DNA from: Saccharum officinarum
Taxonomy: Eukaryota; Streptophyta; Magnoliopsida; Poales; Poaceae
NCBI GenBank assembly: GCA_020631735.1
Contig: CM036191.1
Span: 45,112,562 to 45,176,561 of the forward strand
Direction of reading: 5' to 3'
DNA: 64,000 bases
The position numbers and the translations under genes were made by a program. How positions within the stretch are numbered: the first letter of the stretch is position 1; every line of letters starts with the position of its first letter. This document shows, in pieces, positions 34,039-44,921 of the stretch. The notes under the pieces were generated by a model. The model saw only the letters and a list, made by a program, of their open reading frames with translations, searched no databases and was not told where the DNA came from.

Positions 34039-34050
34039 TGGTATCAGCCG
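34039..34050 (+). other. Copia-A primer binding site
   Basis: TGGTATCAG two bases after the LTR, complementary to the 3' end of initiator tRNA-Met, as usual for plant Copia elements. Confidence 0.75.
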
Positions 34051-34094
34051 CTCTACGATCCTAAATTTTCTCCAGCACCACACCTTCCACTCCA

Positions 34095-37000
34095 ATGGCT
34101 CCCTCTTCTCACCACTCTGATTCCTCCTCCGACGACGGCTTCTCCGTCACCCCAGCCACCTCCTCACAGATTCAGGGAATCTCCATCCGTCACCATGTTC
34201 CCGTCATCTTGGACATGGATGAGGGCAACTTCGGCCAGTGGCGTCACTTCTTCGAGTCCACCCTCGGCAAGTTCGGGCTGGAGGACCACATCCGCTCCAC
34301 CACTCTGACCAACGACCGCGATCGCGAATGGCACCGGATCGACTCCTATGTCGTCAACTAGATCCTCGCGACCGTCTCCAAAGGCGTCTTTGATGTCGTG
34401 CGCCATGACAACCTCGACGCGTTCTCCCTCTGGCACGCCATCGAGGGGCTCTTCCAGGACAACTGAGCTGCAGCATGCTGTCTTCCTCGAAACTGAGCTG
34501 TGCTCACTGCAGCAGGGTGACATGTCGATGAACGACTACTGCACCAAGTTGAAGCACATCGCCGATCAGCTGCACGACATCGGCCACCCCGTCTCCGAGC
34601 CAAGCCAGGTGCTCAACCTCCTTCGCAGCCTCAACCCCCGGTACCGCTACGTCAAGCCGGTGAAGTTCTAGAGCGCTTGCTCCTTCCTCATCCTCAAGGA
34701 GCTCAGCTTCGAGCACGACTCCAATGCCGAGGCTGGACAGACCCTCACTGCTTCCCATGGTGACCACTCCGGCGGGTCCTCAAGTTCGGCTACCTCCGGC
34801 ACCAAGGACGGCTCCTCCGCTCCTACTGCCCCGCGCTCCAACTACAACCGCGCTGGCCACGGCAATGGCGGTGGCAACAACCGCTCCAACAACCGATCTG
34901 ATCGGCGCCGCGGACGGGGCAACGGCGGCGGTCCCTCACAGTCCAACGCCAACGCCCCCAACAACCAGAAAGCGCCATGGGCTGCGGGCTACAACCCATG
35001 GCAAGGCATGGTGCAGGCCTAGCCCATGCCTTTCCGTGCACCTGGCATCGGAGTTCTGGCCCCCCGTCCCTCGTTCCAGTCGCAGCAGGCGATGGCGGCC
35101 AACGTCCACCCCTCCAACAATGCCTTCGACACCAGTGCCATCTACGCGGCACTCCAATCGACCGGCATTCCTCACCACCCGCCCAGCAACTCCGACTGGT
35201 ACTTCGACACCGGAGCGACGTCGCCCATGTCCTCTTCTCCTGGTAACTTTCTTCCCTCCACCATCTGACCATCCTCCTCCATCATCACAGTAGGGAATGG
35301 TGCTCAATTGCCGGTTACACATCAAGCACAGACATTCATCCCTACTTCCACCACTCCTCTTCATCTCAATGATGTTCTTGTTTCTCTCTCCTTAATTAAG
35401 AACTTGATTTATGTTCGTCGTTTAACATGTGATAACAATATCTCTATCGAGTTTGACCCTTCTGGCTTTTCCATAAAGGATATTCCTACCAGGGCGGAGA
35501 TGCTCCGATGTGATAGCAGCGGCGATCTCTACCCTCTTCAACTTTCATGCCATCACGCTCTTCATGCTTCATCGGCGACATCCCTCTGGCACCAGCGATT
35601 GGGACATCCAGGCCATCCGATTACCTCTCAAATTCTACAAAGTTTTTCCTTTCGCTGTAATAAATCCAATGCACATTCATGTTCTTCATGCTGGCTGGGC
35701 AAACATGCTCGCCTGCCATTTACTGATTCTGCATCACAGACATATTTCCCTTTCCAATTAGTTCACTCCGATGTGTGGACATCACCTATGTTCAGTCATT
35801 CAGGATACAAGTATTACATTGTTTTTCTTGATGATTATACACACCATCTTTGGACAATCCCGCTTCGAAATAAATCTGATGTGCTTCCCACGATTCGTGC
35901 GTTTATTTCTTATGTCCATACACAATTCCGCTTGCCAATTCTCGCTTTCGAAACAGATAATGGCAGGGAGTACGACTCCACCGCCAAGCGTCTCCTTCTC
36001 TCTTCCCTCGGCACTCAGCTCTGACTCTCGTGCCCTTACACATCGCAGCAAATTAACGGAAAGGCCGAGCACATACTTTGCATGGTTAACGATTGTTTGC
36101 ATACAATGCTAATCCACAGTGCAACTCCGCTGGAATTCTGGGCCGAGGCGCTCGCCACGGCGACGTACTTGGTCAATCGCCATCCCTGTCGAGCCACGGG
36201 AACCACGATGTCATACGCACTCCTCTTCAGCACGTCACCATCCTACGACGAGCTCCGCGTCTTCGGCTGCTGCTGCTTCCCAACATGATCGCCACGTCGA
36301 GCCATAAACTCGCCGCGCGCTCCACGCCCTGTGCCTTCATTGGGTACCCAGCAGATCATGGCATGTATCGATGCTATGAGCTCGTGACGGGACGGGTGAT
36401 CACCTCGCGACACGTCATCTTCGACGAGGCGGTCTTCCCCTTCCGCGACAAGGCTGCTGCTGCACCAATATAGGTGGATGGTGATCTACCGGACGGGGCG
36501 ATCACCAAGCCGCCTCAACAAACACCGCCAACATCGCCACCTCATCCGGCGCACCGTCCCATGCTTCGATGCGCCGTGAAGCAGTAGTCAGAGCCTCCAA
36601 TGCTCGACACGGCAACGCCATCGATGCCGTCGACCACGAACCCCATCGTGTCAAGTGCCACGACATCGCCCACCGCCAGTACCGCGTCATCCCCACGCCG
36701 CACTCTGCCCTCGACGCCGCCCGCGACATCGTCCACAGCTTCCTCACCCGCGACATCGCCCGACGCCACAGCTCCTGGTCACCCCGATGATTACTCTTGC
36801 ATGTGCAGGCATGCACAAACCAAACCCGAAGTACGCCATGACAACCTCGACCACGATCTTGCCAATTCCTCAGAGTGTCCGCGCCGCCGTCAAGGATCCC
36901 CACTAGTATGCCGCAATGAAATAGGAGTTCGATGCGTTGTAGGTGAACAACACCTGGACTCTCATTCCACGTCCTCCAGGTGCTTGCATCATCACCGGAA

Positions 37001-40000
37001 AGTGGGTTTTCAAGCACAAGATGAATCCCCGACGGCACCCTAGAATGCTGTAAAGCTCGATGGGTCATTCGGGGTTCAACCAGCGGCCTAGGCTCGACTT
37101 CGGCGAGACGTTCTTGCCGGTTGTGAAACCAGCCACGATCCGCACGGTCCTCAGACTCGTGGCGACGAACAACTGGTCGTCTGCGAACACAAGGTTGACA
37201 AGTACCCTTGTGTGTTCGTTTTGTGATGAGTGATTGTCAATGTGATCCACGAAGTAGGTTGAGTGGTGACTAACCCTACCTTGGTGAAAGCCTTGTGTGC
37301 GACATGTCTCTTGGCTTGTGTTGTGCATGTGTGGAGCACGGAGGCGGTAGCCGACGGCGAGGTGAAGGTCAAGGAGGACGTGTCGTGCCGATAGACCGGA
37401 GGGGTGAAGGACGGACATGAGGCTTGGACCGAGGGACCCAGAGGCCGGGTGGCTAGCCGCGGTGGCTGACACTTGGGACATCGACAAGCGCGAGAAGACA
37501 TGGGAGTGACCGTGTTGACCGTGGAGGTGACACGCGTCGGATGGCGGGGGACGTGTATGAAGTACGCTACTCACGGAGCGGTTTGATGGTTTGGGCCTCA
37601 AAACCATCGGAGACGGGTTTACGGGTTTGGGCCTCAAAACCCGGGCGGAGGTTCCGAGGAGGAACGGACGACACGTGGCGGCATCGGGGAGGTCGCGTCG
37701 AGGCGAAGCTACCGGTGAGGAGGCGCGGTGGCCGTCGGATCAAGATGAAGACTGGGTTGGACCTTTACGCCCTTGGGCTAAATGGTTTGGCTCATTTGTA
37801 TCTAGGGGCAAATCGGTGATTGTGTAATAGCCCTGTTAAATAGGATGAGGGAGCCCCCATCTCCCTCACCTCTCTCCCCATTCTCATTTCTCCTCTTCCT
37901 CCCTAGGGTTAGCTCCTTCATGTTCATGAGAGAGGTCAAAATACTCTGAGATTTTCGTGGTGTATTTTGTTGAGATTTGGTGTTGGAATGGAGGCCCAAA
38001 TCCTCCTCTTGCCCTCCGGGTTCCTATTTTGAAGCAGTGATTTTCGTTCATATTTTTCCTTTTTTTGTTCATGGGTTTGATCTCGATTTGCTGAAGTTTG
38101 GGTTCATCCCGGGCTATGATTTCTTGAGAATGAGTTCGTGTTAGGTTGAATTGAACCTGTGCCAAATTTGGGAGCGAATTGTTTTGATTTGATGGAGATC
38201 CATTCAATTTTATGGTCGCCCCTTTTCTGGTTCGTGCGTTCGTCTGTTCTGTTTCCGTCTCTGTGAGTCGGGCTCCTAGCGCTGTGCGCTCACCCGTGAG
38301 GCCCCAGTGGCCCATCCGTCTCCCACAGAAGTAGTCCACCGTCGAGCGCCCCTGGCCGGTGCGAGCAGACCCGCACTGTTGCCTCTTGCTCTCTTTCTGC
38401 TCGCTGCTTCTTGGTTCGTGTGCGTCGGAGTGCTGCACCTCCGTTCGTTCTTCTTGCACAGCCGAGTATCACCGGGTTCATCCGGCGTAGACACCGGCCG
38501 GTCGCAGGCAACCCAGGTGGCCAGTCCACCAGCAGCGCCTAGCGCTCCTGCGTTGAAGTCGAGCACAGCCCAAGGCCGAGCGCTTGCTTTTTCGTTTGTG
38601 TGCCGAGCGTTGCTGCCTTTCTCTTTCTGCTCTTTGCGTTCGTGAGCTCCAGGCCGCAAGTTGTTGCCTCTGCTTTGCCCTTGCTGAATCGAACTCTGTT
38701 CAGCTGCAGTGCTGTTCCTATTTCAGGTACTCATGCATGAGATCTAGTAGTAGCAGGAGCTGCTTGCACATAGTTTTTTTTTTTGAGAATTGCTGCTCGT
38801 TTCTGTCCAGCACTTGCCAGTGCAGTTTCTCTGTTGCAGTTCGTCAGTTTTGTTCAGGTTCTGTCCTACATGTAGTGTTTGCCTGATCGTGCTTTGCTTC
38901 TTCATTTCTTGTGTTGTCGGTCACCTACAGGAAGCAATCACTACATGATTATATAGTTAATTTTAGTCATGCGAAAGTGAACGTGTGTGCTTCTAATATT
39001 GTCAGCTTGTAGCTTCAGTGTGGGTTTAGTGAATTTTTGCAGGAGAATTATCACAGCAGAGCTGCAACAGCGCTTGCATTTGCCCTTTTCAGATCATCTA
39101 CAGTTTGCAGGTTTTTCAGACAGTGAGCAGAGACCGGTGCTGTGCATCCAGCACTTGTGCTCTGTCCAGCGCCTAACAGAAGCCAGCAGCTTCTCTGTTA
39201 TGTGATAGGTGATTTTTTTCGTGCTCGCTATTTCATCTGTCGTTTGTGCGTTTAAGATCCTTTTTGTTTTCCGTTAGTTGCGTTGGTCTTTTACCGTTGT
39301 GAGGAACTTTTCTAAGTGTCTTGTCATCGTTTGGTTTGAGTAATTTAGTTTTGGGAAGTCGCTTGTATTTGGATGTGATTTTGGACAGCGGCCAAAAATA
39401 TTTCAACAGAAAATTTACGGCTCTCATTCACCCCCCTCTGGTCACCGTTTTCGGTCCTTCATCGTCTCACCAGCTCGACGTCACGCCTTTCTTCACGGCA
39501 ACTTGCGGGAACAAGTCTACAGTCAACAACCCACTGGGTCCGTTGATCCCCGTTGGCCGGACGACGTCTGCCTCTTGTCACGATCGCTCTATGGCCTCCG
39601 TCAAGCACCACGGGCGTGGTTCGAGCGCTTCATCAGCCATGTCACCGGCCTGGGCTTCATCCAGTCCAAGGCGGACTCGTCCCTCTTCGTCTACCACCGC
39701 AATGGCGTGACGGCCTATCTTCTATTGTACGTCGACGACATGATTCTCTCAGTGTCCTCTGTTCAGCTACTCCGGCACGTCATCGCCCGGCTCCACGATG
39801 CCTTTGCCGTGAAGGATATGGGGCCGCTTCGACACTTCCTCGGCATCAGTGTTCGACACAACAAAGACGGCTTCTTCCTCTTGCAGTCCTCTTATGCCGA
39901 AGAGCTGCTGGACCGCGCTGGTATGGCCAACTGTAAACCAGTGGCCACACCCGCAGACACCATAGCAAGACATCGGCCGCTGATGGCAAGCCGATCGACG

Positions 40001-40688
40001 ACGTCACAACCTACCGGAGTGTTGCCGGCGCGTTGCAATATATGACAATCACACGTCTATACATTGCATATGCCGTGCAACAAGTCTGTCTTCATATGCA
40101 CGCGCCGCGGGACGTTCACCAGACAATGCTAAAACGGATCCTTTGGTATGTCAAGGGAACGACAAGCCTTGGGATTCAGCTGCACACAGCGTCCACACCG
40201 ACGATAACTGCCTACTCCGACGCCGACTGGGCCAGCTGCCCCGACACACGACGTTCTACGTCTGGCTTCTGCGACTTCTTCGGCAACTCGCTCATCTCGT
40301 GGTCATCCAAGAGGAAAACCATGGTGTCCCAATCGAGCGCAGAAGCGGAGTACCGCGCCATCGCCAATGCCGTTTCCGAGTGCTCCTGGCTGCAACATCT
40401 CCTCGGCGAGCTCCTCTGCAAGGTTCCGTCCGTCACCGTGGCGTTTTGCGACAACATATCATCCGTCTACATGTCAAGGAACCCCGTTCATCATTGGTGA
40501 ACCAAGCACATTGAGCTTGACATCCATTTCGTCCGGGAGAAGGTCGCTGTTGGGGAGCTTCGTGTCATGCACGTTCCAAGTACGCGGCAACTCGTGGATG
40601 TGTTCACAAAGGGCTTGCCTTCGGCGCTATTCTTCGACTTCAGGAACAGCCTCTACATCACCGCCGGTTATGTCGAGACTGCAGGGGG
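34095..40688 (+). pseudogene. Copia-A gag-pol polyprotein, heavily broken
   Basis: The gag start MAPSSHHSDSSSDDG (34095) leads to VPVILDMDEGNFGQWRHFF, with an in-frame stop at about 34359. Further gag pieces reach a protease-like WYFDTGAT near 35205, where Ser of the usual DSGA is replaced by Thr. Integrase pieces include LWHQRLGHP, LVHSDVWTSP and ETDNGREY, with a stop at about 36022. RT starts near 36950, is interrupted at 37181 by the solo LTR and resumes at 39467; it includes LLLYVDDMIL and VKDMGPLRHFLGI. RNase H follows (TAYSDADWASCPDTRRSTSG, SSAEAEYRA). The frame ends at the polypurine tract. No functional protein can be made. Confidence 0.85.
37182..39461 (+). mobile_element. Solo LTR, 2280 bp, inserted in the Copia-A RT
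   Basis: It starts TGCGAACACAAGG and ends TTTTCGGTCCTTCA, flanked by TCGTC at 37177-37181 and 39462-39466. The RT codons on either side rejoin when it and one TCGTC are removed (ATNNWSS with HQLDV). The CACCCCCCTCTGG just before the 3' end is a signature I associate with the 3' ends of long plant LTRs. No ORF, PBS or polypurine tract is inside, so it is an LTR left by recombination rather than a complete element. The orientation is inferred from that signature. Confidence 0.8.
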
Positions 40689-40911
40689 TGTCAGCGGAAA
40701 CAGCTCTCCAGCGGTGGTTAGAGCAAGACCGGGTCTCTCGGATCTCCAATGTCCTCACGCCTGGAGCGCGATCACCCGCGACTCCGTGCCACTAGCAGCG
40801 CACTCGCTGCGCACACGACTCGCTCGCCACAGCTCGTGGCCTCTGTTGTAACCTATATACGTATACGCCATACGATCAATACAAGTACTCCAGTCGATCA
40901 TTCTTGTTCCA
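40689..40911 (+). repeat. Copia-A 3' LTR, 223 bp
   Basis: It matches the 5' LTR with roughly a dozen substitutions and lacks 48 bp between CACAGCTC and GTGGCCTC. This level of difference suggests an older insertion than Copia-B. Confidence 0.85.
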
Positions 40912-41145
40912 GAGATATTAACCATGACAATTACTCGAAAATGGAGGGAGCCACTTAACCTCTGATATATTTTCTTCTTTCATTTGGATTTAGATTTAAC
41001 CAATCCCTATAGGCTCTTAAATTAATATTAGTTGTTAATACAATAGGTAAATTATATTAAAATTGGATTTACCTTTCTGGGAAGCTCCTGAGTGAATTTA
41101 CCTATAAGGTTTTATTGAGCTAACAGCCTTTGCAAAAGCATTTCC
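40912..41145. other. Host DNA between Copia-A and LINE-2
   Basis: AT-rich and featureless. It ends in AAAAGCATTTCC (41134-41145), the left target duplication of LINE-2. Confidence 0.45.
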
Positions 41146-41349
41146 GTATATGCAGGGTGCAAACGAAAACATGTAAGTGCCGACCCCTATGATGATGTCC
41201 ACCTCAAGATACTAGGAATAGCTTTAGCCGACTGCACCCTCGCCAGCGCCGGCCGCCACACCTGCTGCCACGCCTCCGACGAGCTAGTACGTTGCCGTCC
41301 ACCCAAGCTCCCGCCGTCGGTCCTTCTGACCGACGCCGGCCACCTGTCC

Positions 41350-43780
41350 ATGGACCCTGGGTCCTGCTCCCGTCGGTCCTGGGCTGACGAGGTCGAGGAG
41401 GCGGAGGCAGCCCGGAGCACCGGAAGTTCCGCCTTCCCCGGCTTGCCGCCGCTTGCTGCGGCTGCGCATGCCTCTCTGGTGCTGCGCGCAAGCTCCCTCG
41501 ACCCAGACGCTGCTCCCTTCGGCGCATCGCCGGGGGATGGATACAGGGAGCGGCTCCACTTCACCGACTCCGAGGCTTCATTTGGAGACTCGGATGAGCC
41601 GCCGTCGTCCGCCCGCGGTAGGGCGGCAGCGCCACCTAGGCGGCACGGCAGGCGTCGTCGTCGCAGGGCTCGCATCGGACGTTTCGCCGCTCGCACCCCA
41701 CCTCCTACGCCGGTGGCTCGCTCTTCTCCAGTGGCCGCACATCCACCGAGGATGTCAGTCGAACCTGACAGCGATGGCTTCCGGGCAGTGGTGAGCCGTC
41801 GGCGCTGGCGGCGAACCACGGCACCACGTCGCCCTGTACCCACCTACCTGGTGGGCAAATGTTTCAACTGCTTGTCGGAGAGCCACGTGAAGGCTGACTG
41901 CACCTCGCCACCGCGATGCTTTCACTGCTTGGGTGAGGGTCACCAGAAGCGCTCGTGCCCCCTGCTCGGCAGGGCTGGCGGTATACGGGGGCGCTCCCCC
42001 GGCCGTGCCCCCGGACGCCGTGGGGGCCCCCGCCAGCGCCGCTCCCGTCATGACTCGTTGGTCACGGTCTCGGCTCGCTCGGAGCCCCCTGTCGTGGAGT
42101 CGGACCAGTGGGGCTACGCTGGTCACGGTGAGGAGGAAGTCACGGTGGAGGGGCATGCCGCTGCACCCCGTGGCGAGGATCTCGGTGTAGGGACCGCCAC
42201 AGTGGAGGGAGCGGGCCCTTCCCAGCATGGATACCCTCGGTCGCTGCTGCGGCGAGTTGCTGAGCCGCCTGCTTCGCCGCGGACGAGAGCCAGGACACCG
42301 CTGCTCCAGCTGGTAGTGGTCCTGCGCACCCCTGCACTGCAGGCGGTGGAAGATGCTCTGTCGATGGCTCTGGTTGCCCTTGTACTGGGTACCAGGCCGG
42401 CGGTGACCCCAGCTGCGATGCTTCATCATCTACATGAGCACTACGGCATCACGGAGGATCATGTCACGGTGAGGCGGACAACGCCGGATGACTTCATCAT
42501 CTGCTTCACCTCCCAGGAAGATTTGCACGCGTCCTCGACAACCAGAGGCCGGAGGGGGCGGCATTCGCTCTGCGATGGTGACGTTGGACTCGTCTGATCA
42601 TGGGTTCTGCCGGCGCCTTTCGGTACCGCGTCCTGGTCGGTTTGAAGGGCCTTCCGTCCCATGCCCGCTCGATTGAGGTAGCACAGTGCATCCTTGGTTC
42701 GGCGGGGGCGAAGGTGGTGATCGCCAACCCCGACGCCGTGGCAGACCCGGACGATGAACGCGAGCTGTTCGTTGCATGCTGGTGTGCTCATCCTGATTTG
42801 GTGCCGGACGAGATCATCATGGCGGCGCCAGAGCCGGAGGAGGAACACGATGCCGGGCCGCCGCTATACCTCCGTCCACATGAAGTTATCCACGACGAAG
42901 TGCCTGCCCTTCGCTACCTGGTGCGGCTAAGATTGATTGAGTTCCAGGATTGGCATACGCCTTCGCCATCGTCGGATGATGACATGGGCCACGACGATGA
43001 GGACAGTGATAGCGGGGTTAGTAACTTCAATGGTTACCACCCCCGCTTCGGCGGCGGACGTCGGCCGTGCACGACTAGGTTCGGCGGGCCGGTTGAGCCG
43101 CGGGTTGGGCCAGGCTCGGGGCCGGCCTGTCGGCCGAGAGAATCGATGTGCGCCATTGTCGTTGGTGATTGGACGTGCCCTATCCCTTCGCCGAAAGACG
43201 CCATGAGGCAGTCGACTTCTGTCTGTCCGGGCCGGAGGCCGATTCGGGCCCAAACTCCCCAGTTCATGCGGCCGGTGGAGGACTCTCTCTTGAGCCCACT
43301 GGCGCCGCCTCGGAGACAGATCCTTCGCCGCCTGACGAGCCCATGGTGCCGCTCTCGCCGGAGCCCACCGCTCTTCACGGCCACGTAGCGGTGCTTGACG
43401 GGGCGGCGACTGCACAGCCGCCCACCGTCGACGACTTCATCGCCACCTTCAGAAAGCTGCTGCAGCAGCCGATCCTCGTCACCGCGCCGCGGGCGCGTGT
43501 GACCAGGCGGGAGCGGGCCCGTGAGCGGACGGATGCAGAAGCCGTGACCAGGCTCGCAGTCAAAAGCAAGAACAGACTGCCCAAACCCGAGGCTCAGGCC
43601 AGAAAAGTGATGATGAAGAAGGCGGGGATCCAGGTCGACACTGAGCTGCCGGATGAGGCGACTTTTGATGAGTTCCAGGAAGCCTTCAAGCTGCCACTGT
43701 CTACTACCACCACAGAAGCAATGGAGGTCCTTCTTCATGGTAGGCAGAAGCGGGCTGCGCGCCGCGTTCGCGCCGCCTGA
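41350..43780 (+). pseudogene. LINE-2 ORF1, two frameshifts
   Basis: It starts MDPGSCSRRSWADEVEEAE at 41350 and is open to 42597. An acidic/serine region and an Arg-rich block precede two zinc knuckles, CFNCLSESHVKADC and CFHCLGEGHQKRSC. The conserved ALVALVLGTRP block and DFIICFTSQED follow. Near 42540-42600 the frame shifts (GLPSHARSIEVAQCILG), and again near 43230 to a Lys/Arg-rich C-terminus ending at 43780. The order matches LINE-1 ORF1. Known role: RNA binding in the retrotransposition particle. The gap of 32 bp to the ORF2 ATG differs from the ATGA overlap in LINE-1. Confidence 0.8.
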
Positions 43781-44256
43781 GTTGCCTGCCGCGTCGTCGC
43801 ACCAATAGCATCATGATAGGACACAACCTGTTCGTCTGGAACGTCCGCGGACTGAATTCGCGGGCTCGTCGCGATGGACCGGAGTGCGTGAGTTCATTGC
43901 GCAAGAGCGCGTGTCTGTCGTTTGTCTCGTTGAGACAAAGCTCACTGCACTACAGCCTTGTATGCTCTCTGAACTAATGGGAGTGGCGTTTGATTATGTG
44001 TGCTTGCCCTCTGAGGGTGCCGCAGGAGGCATCATCGTCGCGTGGTGCCGTGACGCCTGGTTAGGCTCCGGCCAGGTCTGTCGTCGTTTCTCAGTTTCTG
44101 TGAACTTGAAAGCGACAAACTCTGCGTCAGCGCCCTGGACGTTGGCTGTAGTCTACGGCCCCGTCGACGACCGCCTCAAAGGGGACTTTCTTGATGAGCT
44201 GCGGGAGGTCCATGCCCAGGGTCTGGGAGCTCTACTGCTGTGTGGGGACTTCAACC

Positions 44257-44720
44257 TGTCAAACCTCTAGGACCGTATAACAGTAGATCAGCGGGTAGAG
44301 CTATACATTTCGGTTATAAATATCAAGATCCTAGTGATGGATCTACCGGATCCGTGAGGGAGGGAGAGAGAGAGGAGACAAACCGTCGGTAGGAAGGGTG
44401 GAGTTCGATCCGGACGCCATCACGAACGTTGATGGTGGCTGGGCACGGGCAGCGATGGTCGGAGAAGGGGAGCGCGGTGCAGTGACGGCGGCAGAGCTTC
44501 CCGTCGCTCACAGCGCGACCCTCTAGATCGGTTAGGGTTGTAGGTGGGGAAAGGCGGCTCAGGTGAACCTCGTGACTCGAGCCCCGGCTCCCCACCTCCT
44601 TTATATAGCGCTGCGCGACGGGGGCCCACCAGCCATTATTGGGCTGGGCGCCCCCGATCACGGCGCGGATCAAAGGCCTAATGAGCCGTTGGGCTCATTA
44701 GAGGAGAGATCAATCTAACA
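44257..44720 (-). repeat. Copia-B 3' LTR, 464 bp
   Basis: It contains a TATA box (CGCTATATAAAGG on the minus strand, about 44599-44611) followed by a GC-rich transcribed part. It appears to be the complete form of the LTR. Confidence 0.88.
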
Positions 44721-44921
44721 TTCTCCCCCTTGATCTCACTTATACTTTAACCTTTCATCTTTGACTTCAATGCTTTTAACTTTACTCGTTCCATCACAGA
44801 TAAGTGCATAGAGCATGTTTCATCGTCACGGTCAATCGCCGATAGATTCGACAGCTACAATGCGCGTCTCTGATCGGAAACAGTTACTTTAACTTTTGGG
44901 CCCTTTATTATAGTCCAGAAG

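Larger units (their letters stand above)
33767..40911 (+). mobile_element. Copia-A: decayed Ty1/copia retrotransposon with a nested solo LTR
   Basis: LTRs at 33767-34036 and 40689-40911 begin TGTCAGCGGAAAC and end TTCTTGTTCCA. A primer binding site (TGGTATCAG, 34039-) and a polypurine tract (GCAGGGGG, 40681-40688) are in place. The internal region encodes gag, protease, integrase, RT and RNase H in Copia order, all with stops. Flanks are GTGATAT and GAGATAT, so a GATAT duplication is probable but displaced by two bases on the right. Gag and integrase resemble the Retrofit/Ale type (from memory). It is split by the solo LTR at 37182-39461. Confidence 0.88.

Noticed and set aside
36502..37068. 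A 188-codon antisense ORF in Copia-A
   Set aside because: It is the antisense of degenerate integrase-RT linker sequence and has no recognisable content.
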